5,764 bases of DNA from Myxococcales bacterium (lineage in GTDB: Bacteria; Myxococcota; Polyangia; Fen-1088). Positions 1-4,593 of the stretch are shown piece after piece; position 1 is the first letter of the stretch; each line of letters starts with the position of its first letter. A program made the position numbers and the translations under genes. The notes below the pieces were generated by a model that had not been told where the DNA came from, made no database searches, and was given only the letters and a program-made list of their open reading frames with translations. The DNA is taken from the NCBI GenBank assembly GCA_003159055.1, contig PMLH01000390.1:1-5764 (forward strand), given 5' to 3'.

Positions 1-1
1 T

Positions 2-307
2 CAGATGATGACGCTGGCCGGATGTGGGCTGGCCTTCGAGTTGCCCGTGGTTCTTTCCATCCTAGGGTGGATGGGCATCCTGTCGAGCCGAGCGCTGCTG
101 AAGTTCAACAAGTACGCCATCGTGCTGTCCTTTGTGGTCGGCGCAGTGCTAACGCCAAGCACGGATCCCTTCACACAGACACTGCTCGCGGTGCCGCTCT
201 TTGGCCTCTACAACCTTTCCATCCTGGTTGTCTGGCTGCTCGAGCGCGCGCGCCGCAAACGCGACGCCGCGTTGAATAGCGAAGCGTCTTCGCCTTCGGT
301 CAGGTGA
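2..307 (+). CDS. tatC: Sec-independent (Tat) translocase subunit TatC, C-terminal part (5' end outside window)
   Basis: The reading frame is open from the first base of the window and ends at TGA 305-307, so only about the last 101 residues are present. TatC is the multi-spanning inner-membrane receptor that binds twin-arginine signal peptides and exports folded proteins with TatA/TatB. Visible family features are the GLAFELPVV stretch of a transmembrane helix with its conserved FE, a following short basic loop (KFNKYAIV), the LTPSTDPFTQ loop, and a last hydrophobic helix (LLAVPLFGLYNLSILVVWLL) ending in a basic tail (ERARRKRD). In many TatC proteins the residue after the last-helix aromatic is Glu (LYE/LFE); here it is Asn (LYN), a possible lineage variant. 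The upstream part and any tatA/tatB neighbours lie outside the window. Neither secreted protein fully visible downstream has a twin-arginine signal, so the proximity is probably incidental. The family call is secure; the start cannot be seen. Confidence 0.93.
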   Translation, partial: QMMTLAGCGLAFELPVVLSILGWMGILSSRALLKFNKYAIVLSFVVGAVLTPSTDPFTQTLLAVPLFGLYNLSILVVWLLERARRKRDAALNSEASSPSVR

Positions 308-1550
308 TCCTGTACCAGCCAAGCATCGCGACGCCCGCGACGGTGACCCAGACGATCGCGGTGTTGCGGCTTGCCCGTTCGTGCGACGCCTGCACCTGAA
401 CATCGAGATCGTCGAAGACACGCAGGTTCTCTTCCGTGCCGGGCTGGCGCGAGAGCACCTCCTGCTCGACCCGCAGCCTGCGCGCGTCGGTCGAGCCCGG
501 CCCGAAGCAGTAGTACGCCGCAGGCAGGAAACCGAAAACCAGTGCGAGCACGAGCCCCAGAAACGCGCGCCTCGCCGGCTTGCCTCGGAGGTCACCCACA
601 TGAAGACCAGCCGCCTTCTGCTCGATTTTGGCGACGTAGTCGCGCGCTCCCGCCATGCACTTGCGGCACCCGGAAGCCTTGGTCTTGTCGTAGTAAAGGC
701 CGTGCTGAACGCAGCGGACCAGGTTGAGGTTCCTCGGATCCTCGTCCATGGCCACGCCCGAGCTGCCTCCGGCATCCATCTCGCGCAAAGAGGAGGCAGC
801 CATCGCCTGGCGAGGCCGAACCTGGGCCGCGTCCTCTTCGGCCTCGGCACGATCCGCGCGCGCCAACTCAAGTCTGGGCGCGGGTGGGGCGTCAAGCGAA
901 AGGCCCGAGCTGGAAGGCACCGATTGGTGCAGTGGTGCCGGCGTTCGCACGTTGGATGCCGTGCCAATGACCGGGGTCGCGACCCGCCGCGGCTGGAATG
1001 GATCTCGCCCGTCGGCCGGAGCAGCCGGCGGTGGCATCGACGCTGCAAGCGGTGCAAACGGATCGGCAGGCGCTGCCCCGATGGGCGGCATGCCAAACCC
1101 AGGGCCAGGAGGAGCCGCTGGCGGAGCCGAGGTGGGCATCGAATCGGCCAGCACCGCCGACCCACCAGCCCGCCGAGCGGTGGGGGAAAGGGTCGGCGGT
1201 CGCGTGGACACCGGACCCGGCGGAGTCGTGGCAACGGGCTGTACGCCAGAAACCTTCGCCATCGGCACCGTGCTGGATGACCTTGAGACTTGTGCTGCGG
1301 TTTGGTTGCGCCCGGCTGCTGGGCGAATCACGGTCACCGCGCCGATCGCCTGAAGCTGTCTGACCAAGGCTTGCGCTTGGGCTTGTTCCAGGCCCTGGCC
1401 AGCGCGCAGATTCTTCGCCGCGATGGCCTTGGCAACCGTTGGCAGAGGAACGCCGTGTTTCGCCGACAGCGCCGCTGCAAGACGCGTTTCCCCCGCCGCG
1501 CTTGGATCCGCAGAACCCACCACGAACACGTCGAAGAGATTTCCAGGCAT
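300..1550 (-). CDS. L7/L12 C-terminal-like domain protein with Pro/Ala linker, Cys/His ribbon and two transmembrane segments
   Basis: This is a 416-residue protein. Residues 1-78 (FDVFVVGS... LPTVAKAIAAKN... GLEQAQAQALVRQLQAIGAVTVIRP) have the strand-helix-helix-strand look of the ribosomal L7/L12 C-terminal domain, ending in the usual A-x-L-x-x-x-GA-x-V-x-V-type helix and strand. Residues about 100-270 are a low-complexity Pro/Ala/Ser linker. Residues 280-298 hold C280-x2-H283-x11-C295-x2-C298, a probable zinc ribbon. Hydrophobic segments at about 329-349 and 396-412 are likely membrane spans, separated by a charged segment of about 45 residues. There is no signal peptide, so the N-terminal domain and ribbon are probably cytoplasmic. 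The ATG at 1550 is preferred because the next in-frame GTG codons would cut into the first beta-strand. No Shine-Dalgarno sequence precedes it (see the promoter entry). I do not recognise a named gene. The function is unknown; a membrane-tethered binding or sensing role is only inference. Its stop overlaps the tatC stop by convergent transcription. Confidence 0.82.
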   Translation of the reverse strand: MPGNLFDVFVVGSADPSAAGETRLAAALSAKHGVPLPTVAKAIAAKNLRAGQGLEQAQAQALVRQLQAIGAVTVIRPAAGRNQTAAQVSRSSSTVPMAKVSGVQPVATTPPGPVSTRPPTLSPTARRAGGSAVLADSMPTSAPPAAPPGPGFGMPPIGAAPADPFAPLAASMPPPAAPADGRDPFQPRRVATPVIGTASNVRTPAPLHQSVPSSSGLSLDAPPAPRLELARADRAEAEEDAAQVRPRQAMAASSLREMDAGGSSGVAMDEDPRNLNLVRCVQHGLYYDKTKASGCRKCMAGARDYVAKIEQKAAGLHVGDLRGKPARRAFLGLVLALVFGFLPAAYYCFGPGSTDARRLRVEQEVLSRQPGTEENLRVFDDLDVQVQASHERASRNTAIVWVTVAGVAMLGWYRIT

Positions 1551-1556
1551 CTCGAT

Positions 1557-1562
1557 AGTATA
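1557..1562 (-). promoter_or_regulatory. Candidate -10 box (TATACT) for the 1550 gene, possibly giving a leaderless mRNA
   Basis: Reading the minus strand, TATACT lies only six bases before the ATG at 1550, in one of the more AT-rich spots of the gap. Transcription would then begin at or within a base or two of the start codon. No AGGAGG-like site is present in the intervening bases, which is consistent with a leaderless transcript. The hexamer 17 bases upstream (1580-1585, TTCGGC on this strand) is a poor -35 match, so the promoter call is tentative. Confidence 0.4.
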
Positions 1563-1682
1563 TCGGGGGTTGGCGTTCGGCCGAAGTTACCAATTTCATG
1601 GAATGCCAGACCGAGTCAGCACGCAGGAGCATTGCACACTCAAAAAACTTGACCGCCGGGCCAGGAACCCCAGGATGAAACG

Positions 1683-1892
1683 ATGGAAAGTCTCGCCTGT
1701 CAGGAAGTGACGGCACGCCCGGCCGAAGAGCCGACGACCCCGGCTGCCCCACCGCGCCAACTGACGGTCGCCTTCCGGTTCGACAATCTGCGCGGCCGAG
1801 AAAAGCCACGCCGACTTGCGCTAGGCCCTGCGATCGCGGTGCCGACCCGCAGTCGAATCGTGTACCGCGCGGGCGCGGTTTCCGTTCGCTGA
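1683..1892 (+). CDS. Possible small hypothetical protein (69 aa)
   Basis: This ORF starts with ATG after AGGA (1672-1675) at a seven-base spacing, a usable ribosome binding site, and ends at TGA 1890-1892. That leaves eight bases to the convergent stop of the Cys-repeat gene. The protein has an Ala/Pro/Glu-rich N-terminal third and a basic C-terminal part (RQLTVAFRFDNL, then Arg-rich and Val/Ala-rich). Third-position GC is roughly two thirds by hand count and the first position is higher, so codon use is compatible with coding but not decisive. There is no signal peptide, membrane segment or motif that I recognise. It may be a chance ORF, since GC-rich DNA produces many of this length. I keep it because it fits the gap and has an SD-like site. 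Confidence 0.28.
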   Translation: MESLACQEVTARPAEEPTTPAAPPRQLTVAFRFDNLRGREKPRRLALGPAIAVPTRSRIVYRAGAVSVR

Positions 1893-1893
1893 A

Positions 1894-1911
1894 GCAGAAG
1901 CTACTTCTTGC
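1894..1911. terminator. Weak hairpin overlapping the Cys-repeat gene stop codon
   Basis: GCAGAAG (1894-1900) pairs with CTTCTTGC (1904-1911), forming seven base pairs with one bulged base. The three-base loop is exactly the stop codon of the minus-strand gene (CTA/TAG, 1901-1903). No T run follows on either strand, so if it ends transcription it is at best a weak, possibly bidirectional, terminator between convergent genes. It could equally be chance complementarity of Lys and Leu codons. Confidence 0.22.
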
Positions 1912-2203
1912 ACTTACCCCCGGCGCCACATTTGCCGACGCCGGCGCATTCGGAATCGAAGTGACAGGTTCCGTCGGGCGCGTTGGAGCACTTGCCTCTG
2001 TTGCATTTCGCACCGCCGCCGCCACAGTCGGAGTCGAAGTTGCAGGAGCTTCCGGCAGCGGTCGCGCACTTGCTGCTCTTGCACTTCACGCCGGAGGCGC
2101 AGTCGGAGTCAAAATGACAACTGCCGTCGGCGGCATAGCCCAGCGATGGCACACCCAACAAGAGGGCAGAGAGGACAACCACGAAGCGTGCGTTCTTGAG
2201 CAT
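1901..2203 (-). CDS. Small secreted protein with three tandem four-Cys repeats
   Basis: This is a 100-residue protein. Residues 1-24 form a Sec signal peptide: K3 and R6, a hydrophobic core FVVVLSALLLGV, and a likely cut after G-Y-A24. The mature part is three repeats beginning at about residues 27, 51 and 77. Each carries C-[HN]-F-D-S-[DE]-C followed by two more Cys near a Lys/Gly-rich end. Cysteines are at 29, 35, 41, 46; 54, 60, 67, 72; and 80, 86, 92, 98. Twelve cysteines in about 75 residues imply a disulfide-stabilised exported protein; two bonds per repeat is inference. Similar 'C-x-x-D-x-D-C ... C' repeats are common in myxobacterial secreted proteins, but I know no function for this one. 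The start at 2203 is chosen over upstream ATGs because a strong GAGGAGGT site sits just before it and a signal peptide follows directly. It lies 41 bases downstream of the GH9 gene and is probably co-transcribed with it, which suggests a role linked to polysaccharide binding or surface attachment. Not proven. Confidence 0.85.
   Translation of the reverse strand: MLKNARFVVVLSALLLGVPSLGYAADGSCHFDSDCASGVKCKSSKCATAAGSSCNFDSDCGGGGAKCNRGKCSNAPDGTCHFDSECAGVGKCGAGGKCKK
1904..2125 (-). repeat. Three tandem coding repeats (about 72-78 bp each) in the Cys-repeat gene
   Basis: The repeat units cover about 2054-2125, 1976-2053 and 1904-1975 in transcription order. Their C-x-F-D-S-[DE]-C segments remain similar at DNA level, for example plus-strand GTCGGAGTC at 2028-2036 and at 2103-2111, against TTCGGAATC at 1950-1958. 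Spacer lengths between the third and fourth Cys differ by one residue between units. This suggests internal duplication followed by divergence. Confidence 0.75.
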
Positions 2204-2207
2204 GCGG

Positions 2208-2215
2208 ACCTCCTC
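2208..2215 (-). promoter_or_regulatory. Ribosome binding site GAGGAGGT fixing the Cys-repeat start
   Basis: On the minus strand GAGGAGGT ends four bases before the ATG at 2203 (five bases from AGGAGG). It is a near-perfect Shine-Dalgarno sequence and rules out the in-frame extension up to 2365, whose extra 54 residues would be read across the end of the GH9 gene. Confidence 0.85.
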
Positions 2216-2244
2216 GTGAAAATCGGGAATACTCGATGGACTGC

Positions 2245-4386
2245 CTACGGGCGCCTCTTGCCACGGATGCACCGCTGGCTGGCAAGCAGCAGGCCGGCGC
2301 CGAGCAGGAGCAGAATGACCGAGCCTTCCCCGCCTGGCGGTACGGTGCCGAGAGTGCAGCTGCATCCGCTGCTCTTCGCGCCCGCTGTCGTGCCCCCTTG
2401 CGACGCGTCTGCTTTGGGGCGCTCCGTGCTCGCGGGGTCATCGGGACCGGCGTCGCGCACAACTGCGATGGCTTGGTCCGAGTTGTTGGGCCCGTCGGGA
2501 TCGGCTGCCCTGGCGTCGTCGCCGCCGAGCGTGGCGTCTGGGCCAACTGCCGGCGAGTCGGTGCCGGCCACCCTGTCGGCCGAAAGGGCGTCATCGCCGA
2601 ACTTGCCGTCCGGCGCGACATCCGCTTGCACAGCAGCGTCCCCGGTCGGGGTCGATCCAGCGTTGACGCCGAGAAAACCTGCCAAAGCATAGACCAGCGG
2701 GGCGTTCCAGTTGATCGCGACCTCGTTCAGCTCGTAGTCGTTCACATCATCGATCCAGTTGGTTGCACCGTTCTTGTTGCCGGCGGCTTGGCTGGACGAG
2801 TTGTTGCCACCGCCGACCAGCAACCCAGGCCAGGGATCCTTGATTCCGTCTGCCTTGGAGGGACGGTGGTGCGGGTTCATGGGCGGATCGATGCCGATGC
2901 CGGTGACTTGCGATCGGTTGTAGTAGTTGCGTCCGAAAATCCAACTGATCTGGTCGACGCAGGTGTCGAGGTAGTCAGTCTTGGGCGAAAGACGATTCGC
3001 GAGCTGCAAGAGCATGCAGGTGCGCGCCACTGCCCCGTTCGAGCCCCAGTAGTAGTTGCCGGACTTGCCCGAGAGCGCGCGGCCATAACCACTGTTGTTC
3101 CGGGCCGTCACCAGGCTGTCGGCTGCGGTGAGCAGGCTTTTCTGAATGGCGGTGACCAGAGAATCGCTGCGGCCTGATTTCTTCGATTGCAGGTAGATGT
3201 ACATGCCGAGGTTTTTGACGTTGCCCCAGTCGAAGTCGGCATCGACGTAGATCGCCGTGCCCGTCTTGTAGCTCGCCGCGCGGGTTTCGAAATCCGCCAA
3301 CGCCGCCGCGTCGCCGGTGGTCTCCCACATCTCGGCCGATGCCCAAAGCCGGTCGTCCGAATCGGTGGTGGTGTACGCGCCCGTCGAGGTCGGATCGGTG
3401 ACGGTCTGGTTGGTGGTGTTGCTCTGCAAATACGCGTAGGAAACCTTGGCGGCGGCCAGACATTGGTCGGCGAAGGTCTGGTCGTAGCTCTTGTAGATTC
3501 GGGCGGCCTTGGCCAGCATGGCCACGAAGTCTGCGGTGGCGGCCGAACCCCAGGGAACGAAGTAGCGGGTCTGCGTGTCCTTCTCGGGCGTCACCCATTG
3601 ATCGGTGGCGTTGCCGCCAGCGTCGCTCGGCGCATCGAAGGTGAGCGACGTCAACTTGTGCGACACGCGTCCGTCGGTGGCCGAGTACTGCATCTTCAGC
3701 ACCCATTCGAGCTCCCAGCGAACCTCGTCGAGAAAGTCGGGCGTCGCGTCGCCAGTTTCCGGGATCGCCCACGCGTAGGTCGACAGCGTGGTCGCGTATT
3801 CTTCCCAGGCCGCGAGCAGCGAGCCCACTGTAATCCCGGCATTGACCGTGTACTTGCCGTAGTCGCCGGCGTCGTGCCAGCCCTTGAGGCCGTCACGCTT
3901 GCCCGTGCTGCCGATGTAGTCGGTGTGGGCATCATCCATGTGGCACGCATCGTGTGAAAAGGTCTGACCGTTGAAGGTGAACGAGACGGCGGTGTTACAA
4001 CGCCAGCCGTAGTAGCCCAGCATCGTGGCGATGAATGCATCCCGGTAGGCGTCGTTGCCGATGGGGAAGGTGACCGACCGGCCGACGCCAGGCACATCAA
4101 GGTAGAATTTCCCGGTGTCGGCAAGCGCGGTGAAGTCCGCGATGGCGATGCTTTGGCTGGTGTCCGGATCCTTCGCCGCCGTCGTGAGATTGCCCGTGAA
4201 GGCAACCGACCCATCTGCGTCGCGCTTGACGGTGAACGAGGTACCGGTGGCGGTAACCGAGGCGCGCTTCACCCGCCCCGGCAGGTAGCCAATCGAGCTG
4301 ACCTTGACGTCCGAATCGGCCGCCTCGCCGAGGCTGGGAACCAGCACGGCGAGAACGGACACAGGCACGAACAGACACAAACGCAT
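2245..4386 (-). CDS. Surface-anchored GH9 family glycoside hydrolase (probable endo-beta-1,4-glucanase)
   Basis: This is a 713-residue protein. Residues 1-22 are a Sec signal peptide (hydrophobic VPVSVLAVLVPSL, cut after G-E-A22). Residues about 26-110 are an Ig-like N-terminal domain of the CelD_N type (VSSIGYLPGRVKRA... GKFYLDVPGVG). Residues about 111-573 are the GH9 (alpha/alpha)6 catalytic domain. W170-H-D172-A-G-D175-Y-G-K carries the two Asp that bind the catalytic water. The H506-x-R508 region fits GH9 signature 1 except for D500 in the [NKR] position. W544, D546, Y551, E555, A557, N561 and A562 fit signature 2 exactly, with E555 the expected general acid. Residues 574-671 are an acidic Asp/Ala/Gly linker with 17 Asp. 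Residues 672-713 are a MYXO-CTERM-like sorting tail. There is no carbohydrate-binding module or dockerin. GH9 enzymes mostly cut beta-1,4-glucans such as cellulose; the exact substrate and endo/exo mode are inferred. The start at 4386 is chosen for AGGAGGT plus a signal peptide. It is first in a likely operon with the Cys-repeat gene. Confidence 0.95.
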   Translation of the reverse strand: MRLCLFVPVSVLAVLVPSLGEAADSDVKVSSIGYLPGRVKRASVTATGTSFTVKRDADGSVAFTGNLTTAAKDPDTSQSIAIADFTALADTGKFYLDVPGVGRSVTFPIGNDAYRDAFIATMLGYYGWRCNTAVSFTFNGQTFSHDACHMDDAHTDYIGSTGKRDGLKGWHDAGDYGKYTVNAGITVGSLLAAWEEYATTLSTYAWAIPETGDATPDFLDEVRWELEWVLKMQYSATDGRVSHKLTSLTFDAPSDAGGNATDQWVTPEKDTQTRYFVPWGSAATADFVAMLAKAARIYKSYDQTFADQCLAAAKVSYAYLQSNTTNQTVTDPTSTGAYTTTDSDDRLWASAEMWETTGDAAALADFETRAASYKTGTAIYVDADFDWGNVKNLGMYIYLQSKKSGRSDSLVTAIQKSLLTAADSLVTARNNSGYGRALSGKSGNYYWGSNGAVARTCMLLQLANRLSPKTDYLDTCVDQISWIFGRNYYNRSQVTGIGIDPPMNPHHRPSKADGIKDPWPGLLVGGGNNSSSQAAGNKNGATNWIDDVNDYELNEVAINWNAPLVYALAGFLGVNAGSTPTGDAAVQADVAPDGKFGDDALSADRVAGTDSPAVGPDATLGGDDARAADPDGPNNSDQAIAVVRDAGPDDPASTERPKADASQGGTTAGAKSSGCSCTLGTVPPGGEGSVILLLLGAGLLLASQRCIRGKRRP
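2248..2373 (-). other. MYXO-CTERM-type C-terminal sorting/anchoring tail of the GH9 enzyme
   Basis: The last 42 residues read S-S-G-C675-S-C677, a short Pro/Gly spacer, a hydrophobic helix (SVILLLLGAGLLLAS, from about 689) and a basic end (R705, R708, K710, R711, R712). This tripartite Cys motif, helix and Arg cluster is the known MYXO-CTERM layout. In Myxococcota it is believed to be processed by a myxosortase-type intramembrane protease, with the protein retained at the cell surface. It has neither an LPXTG box nor the Gly-Gly box of rhombosortase tails. The acidic linker before it would act as a stalk. Confidence 0.8.
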
Positions 4387-4390
4387 ACAA

Positions 4391-4397
4391 ACCTCCT
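4391..4397 (-). promoter_or_regulatory. Ribosome binding site AGGAGGT fixing the GH9 start
   Basis: AGGAGGT on the minus strand ends four bases before the ATG at 4386 (AGGAGG spacing five). The frame stays open for another 162 codons upstream, but that extension would run through the divergent intergenic region and into the opposite-strand lipoprotein gene, and it would bury the signal peptide. Confidence 0.88.
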
Positions 4398-4420
4398 GCG
4401 TTGAGATCGGGCGGCGTCTC

Positions 4421-4426
4421 AGGATA
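4421..4426 (-). promoter_or_regulatory. Candidate -10 box (TATCCT) for the GH9/Cys-repeat operon
   Basis: On the minus strand TATCCT lies 34 bases before the GH9 ATG. This would give a leader of roughly 28 bases that includes the Shine-Dalgarno site. A -35 match 16-18 bases further up is poor (TTCCGT or TGTTCC), so either an activator or an alternative sigma factor would be needed. Tentative. Confidence 0.25.
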
Positions 4427-4463
4427 CTCCCTTGCGGTAGCAACGGAACAGCTCCCGCCAAGC

Positions 4464-4481
4464 CGCGCGCATTTCGCGCGC
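4464..4481. repeat. GC-rich inverted repeat in the divergent intergenic region
   Basis: CGCGCG (4464-4469) and CGCGCG (4475-4480) flank CATTT, giving a six-base-pair stem with a five-base loop. An equivalent stem is possible shifted by one base. It sits about 80 bases upstream of the GH9 ATG and about 115 bases upstream of the lipoprotein ATG. It could be an operator or simply GC-rich chance. No T run follows, so it is not a terminator. Confidence 0.35.
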
Positions 4482-4536
4482 CGGGGCCACCGACGCGGGA
4501 TGTCGTCTGCGCCTTCGTGCTACCATTCTGTGGTTG

Positions 4537-4560
4537 GGGGTTCGGTTCGGGGTTCGGTTC
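4537..4560 (+). repeat. Perfect 12-bp tandem repeat upstream of the beta-helix lipoprotein gene
   Basis: GGGGTTCGGTTC occurs twice with no gap (4537-4548 and 4549-4560), and each unit contains an internal TTCGGTTC near-duplication. It ends 33 bases before the lipoprotein ATG and lies on the far side of the intergenic region from the GH9 gene. Its position fits a regulator site array or a promoter-proximal element. It could also be a simple slippage-derived repeat. No known motif is recognised. Confidence 0.6.
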
Positions 4561-4580
4561 GTCGCGTTCAGACACTCGAC

Positions 4581-4585
4581 AAGGA
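4581..4585 (+). promoter_or_regulatory. Ribosome binding site AAGGA for the beta-helix lipoprotein
   Basis: AAGGA is eight bases from the ATG at 4594, and a second purine run, GAGG (4587-4590), lies closer. It favours ATG 4594 over the in-frame ATG at 4585, which overlaps the site itself. Confidence 0.6.
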
Positions 4586-4593
4586 TGAGGTGC

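Larger units (their letters stand above)
1551..1900. other. 350-bp gap between the L7/L12-like gene and the Cys-repeat gene
   Basis: The stretch contains the candidate promoter next to 1550, a short A-rich tract (1642-1648), and a weak plus-strand ORF at 1683-1892 listed separately. I find no tRNA-like fold, no convincing intrinsic terminator with a T run, and no insertion-sequence ends. A longer minus-strand frame runs through the gap (892-2025), but its protein looks like a frame shadow and has no family features. Confidence 0.5.

Noticed and set aside
149..1234. 361-codon minus-strand ORF with Arg/Pro-rich product
   Set aside because: It is another frame of the L7/L12-like gene, overlaps tatC, and encodes Arg/Pro/Ser-biased sequence with no domain.
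381..1353. Long plus-strand ORFs (381-1280, 724-1353) opposite the L7/L12-like gene
   Set aside because: These are antisense shadows. The minus frame has a domain, a Cys/His ribbon and transmembrane helices; these have none.
892..2025. 377-codon minus-strand ORF spanning the 1551-1900 gap
   Set aside because: It overlaps two better-supported genes, has low-complexity Arg/Ser/Gly content and no plausible start signal. Open frames of this size are expected in GC-rich DNA.
2204..2244. Terminator between the GH9 and Cys-repeat genes
   Set aside because: Only a four-base-pair ATCG/CGAT stem followed by TTTT is present, too weak to call; co-transcription is preferred.
2204..2365. N-terminal extension of the Cys-repeat frame to 2365
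   Set aside because: The extra 54 residues are an Arg/Ala/Pro-rich shadow of the GH9 tail; a signal peptide and strong ribosome binding site start at 2203.
2236..3957. Plus-strand ORFs 2236-3177 and 3187-3957 opposite the GH9 gene
   Set aside because: They are Val/Gly/Arg-rich antisense shadows of a gene with clear GH9 signatures.
1901..4386. Tat-dependent export of the secreted proteins because tatC is nearby
   Set aside because: Neither the GH9 nor the Cys-repeat signal peptide has a twin-arginine motif; both look like Sec signals.
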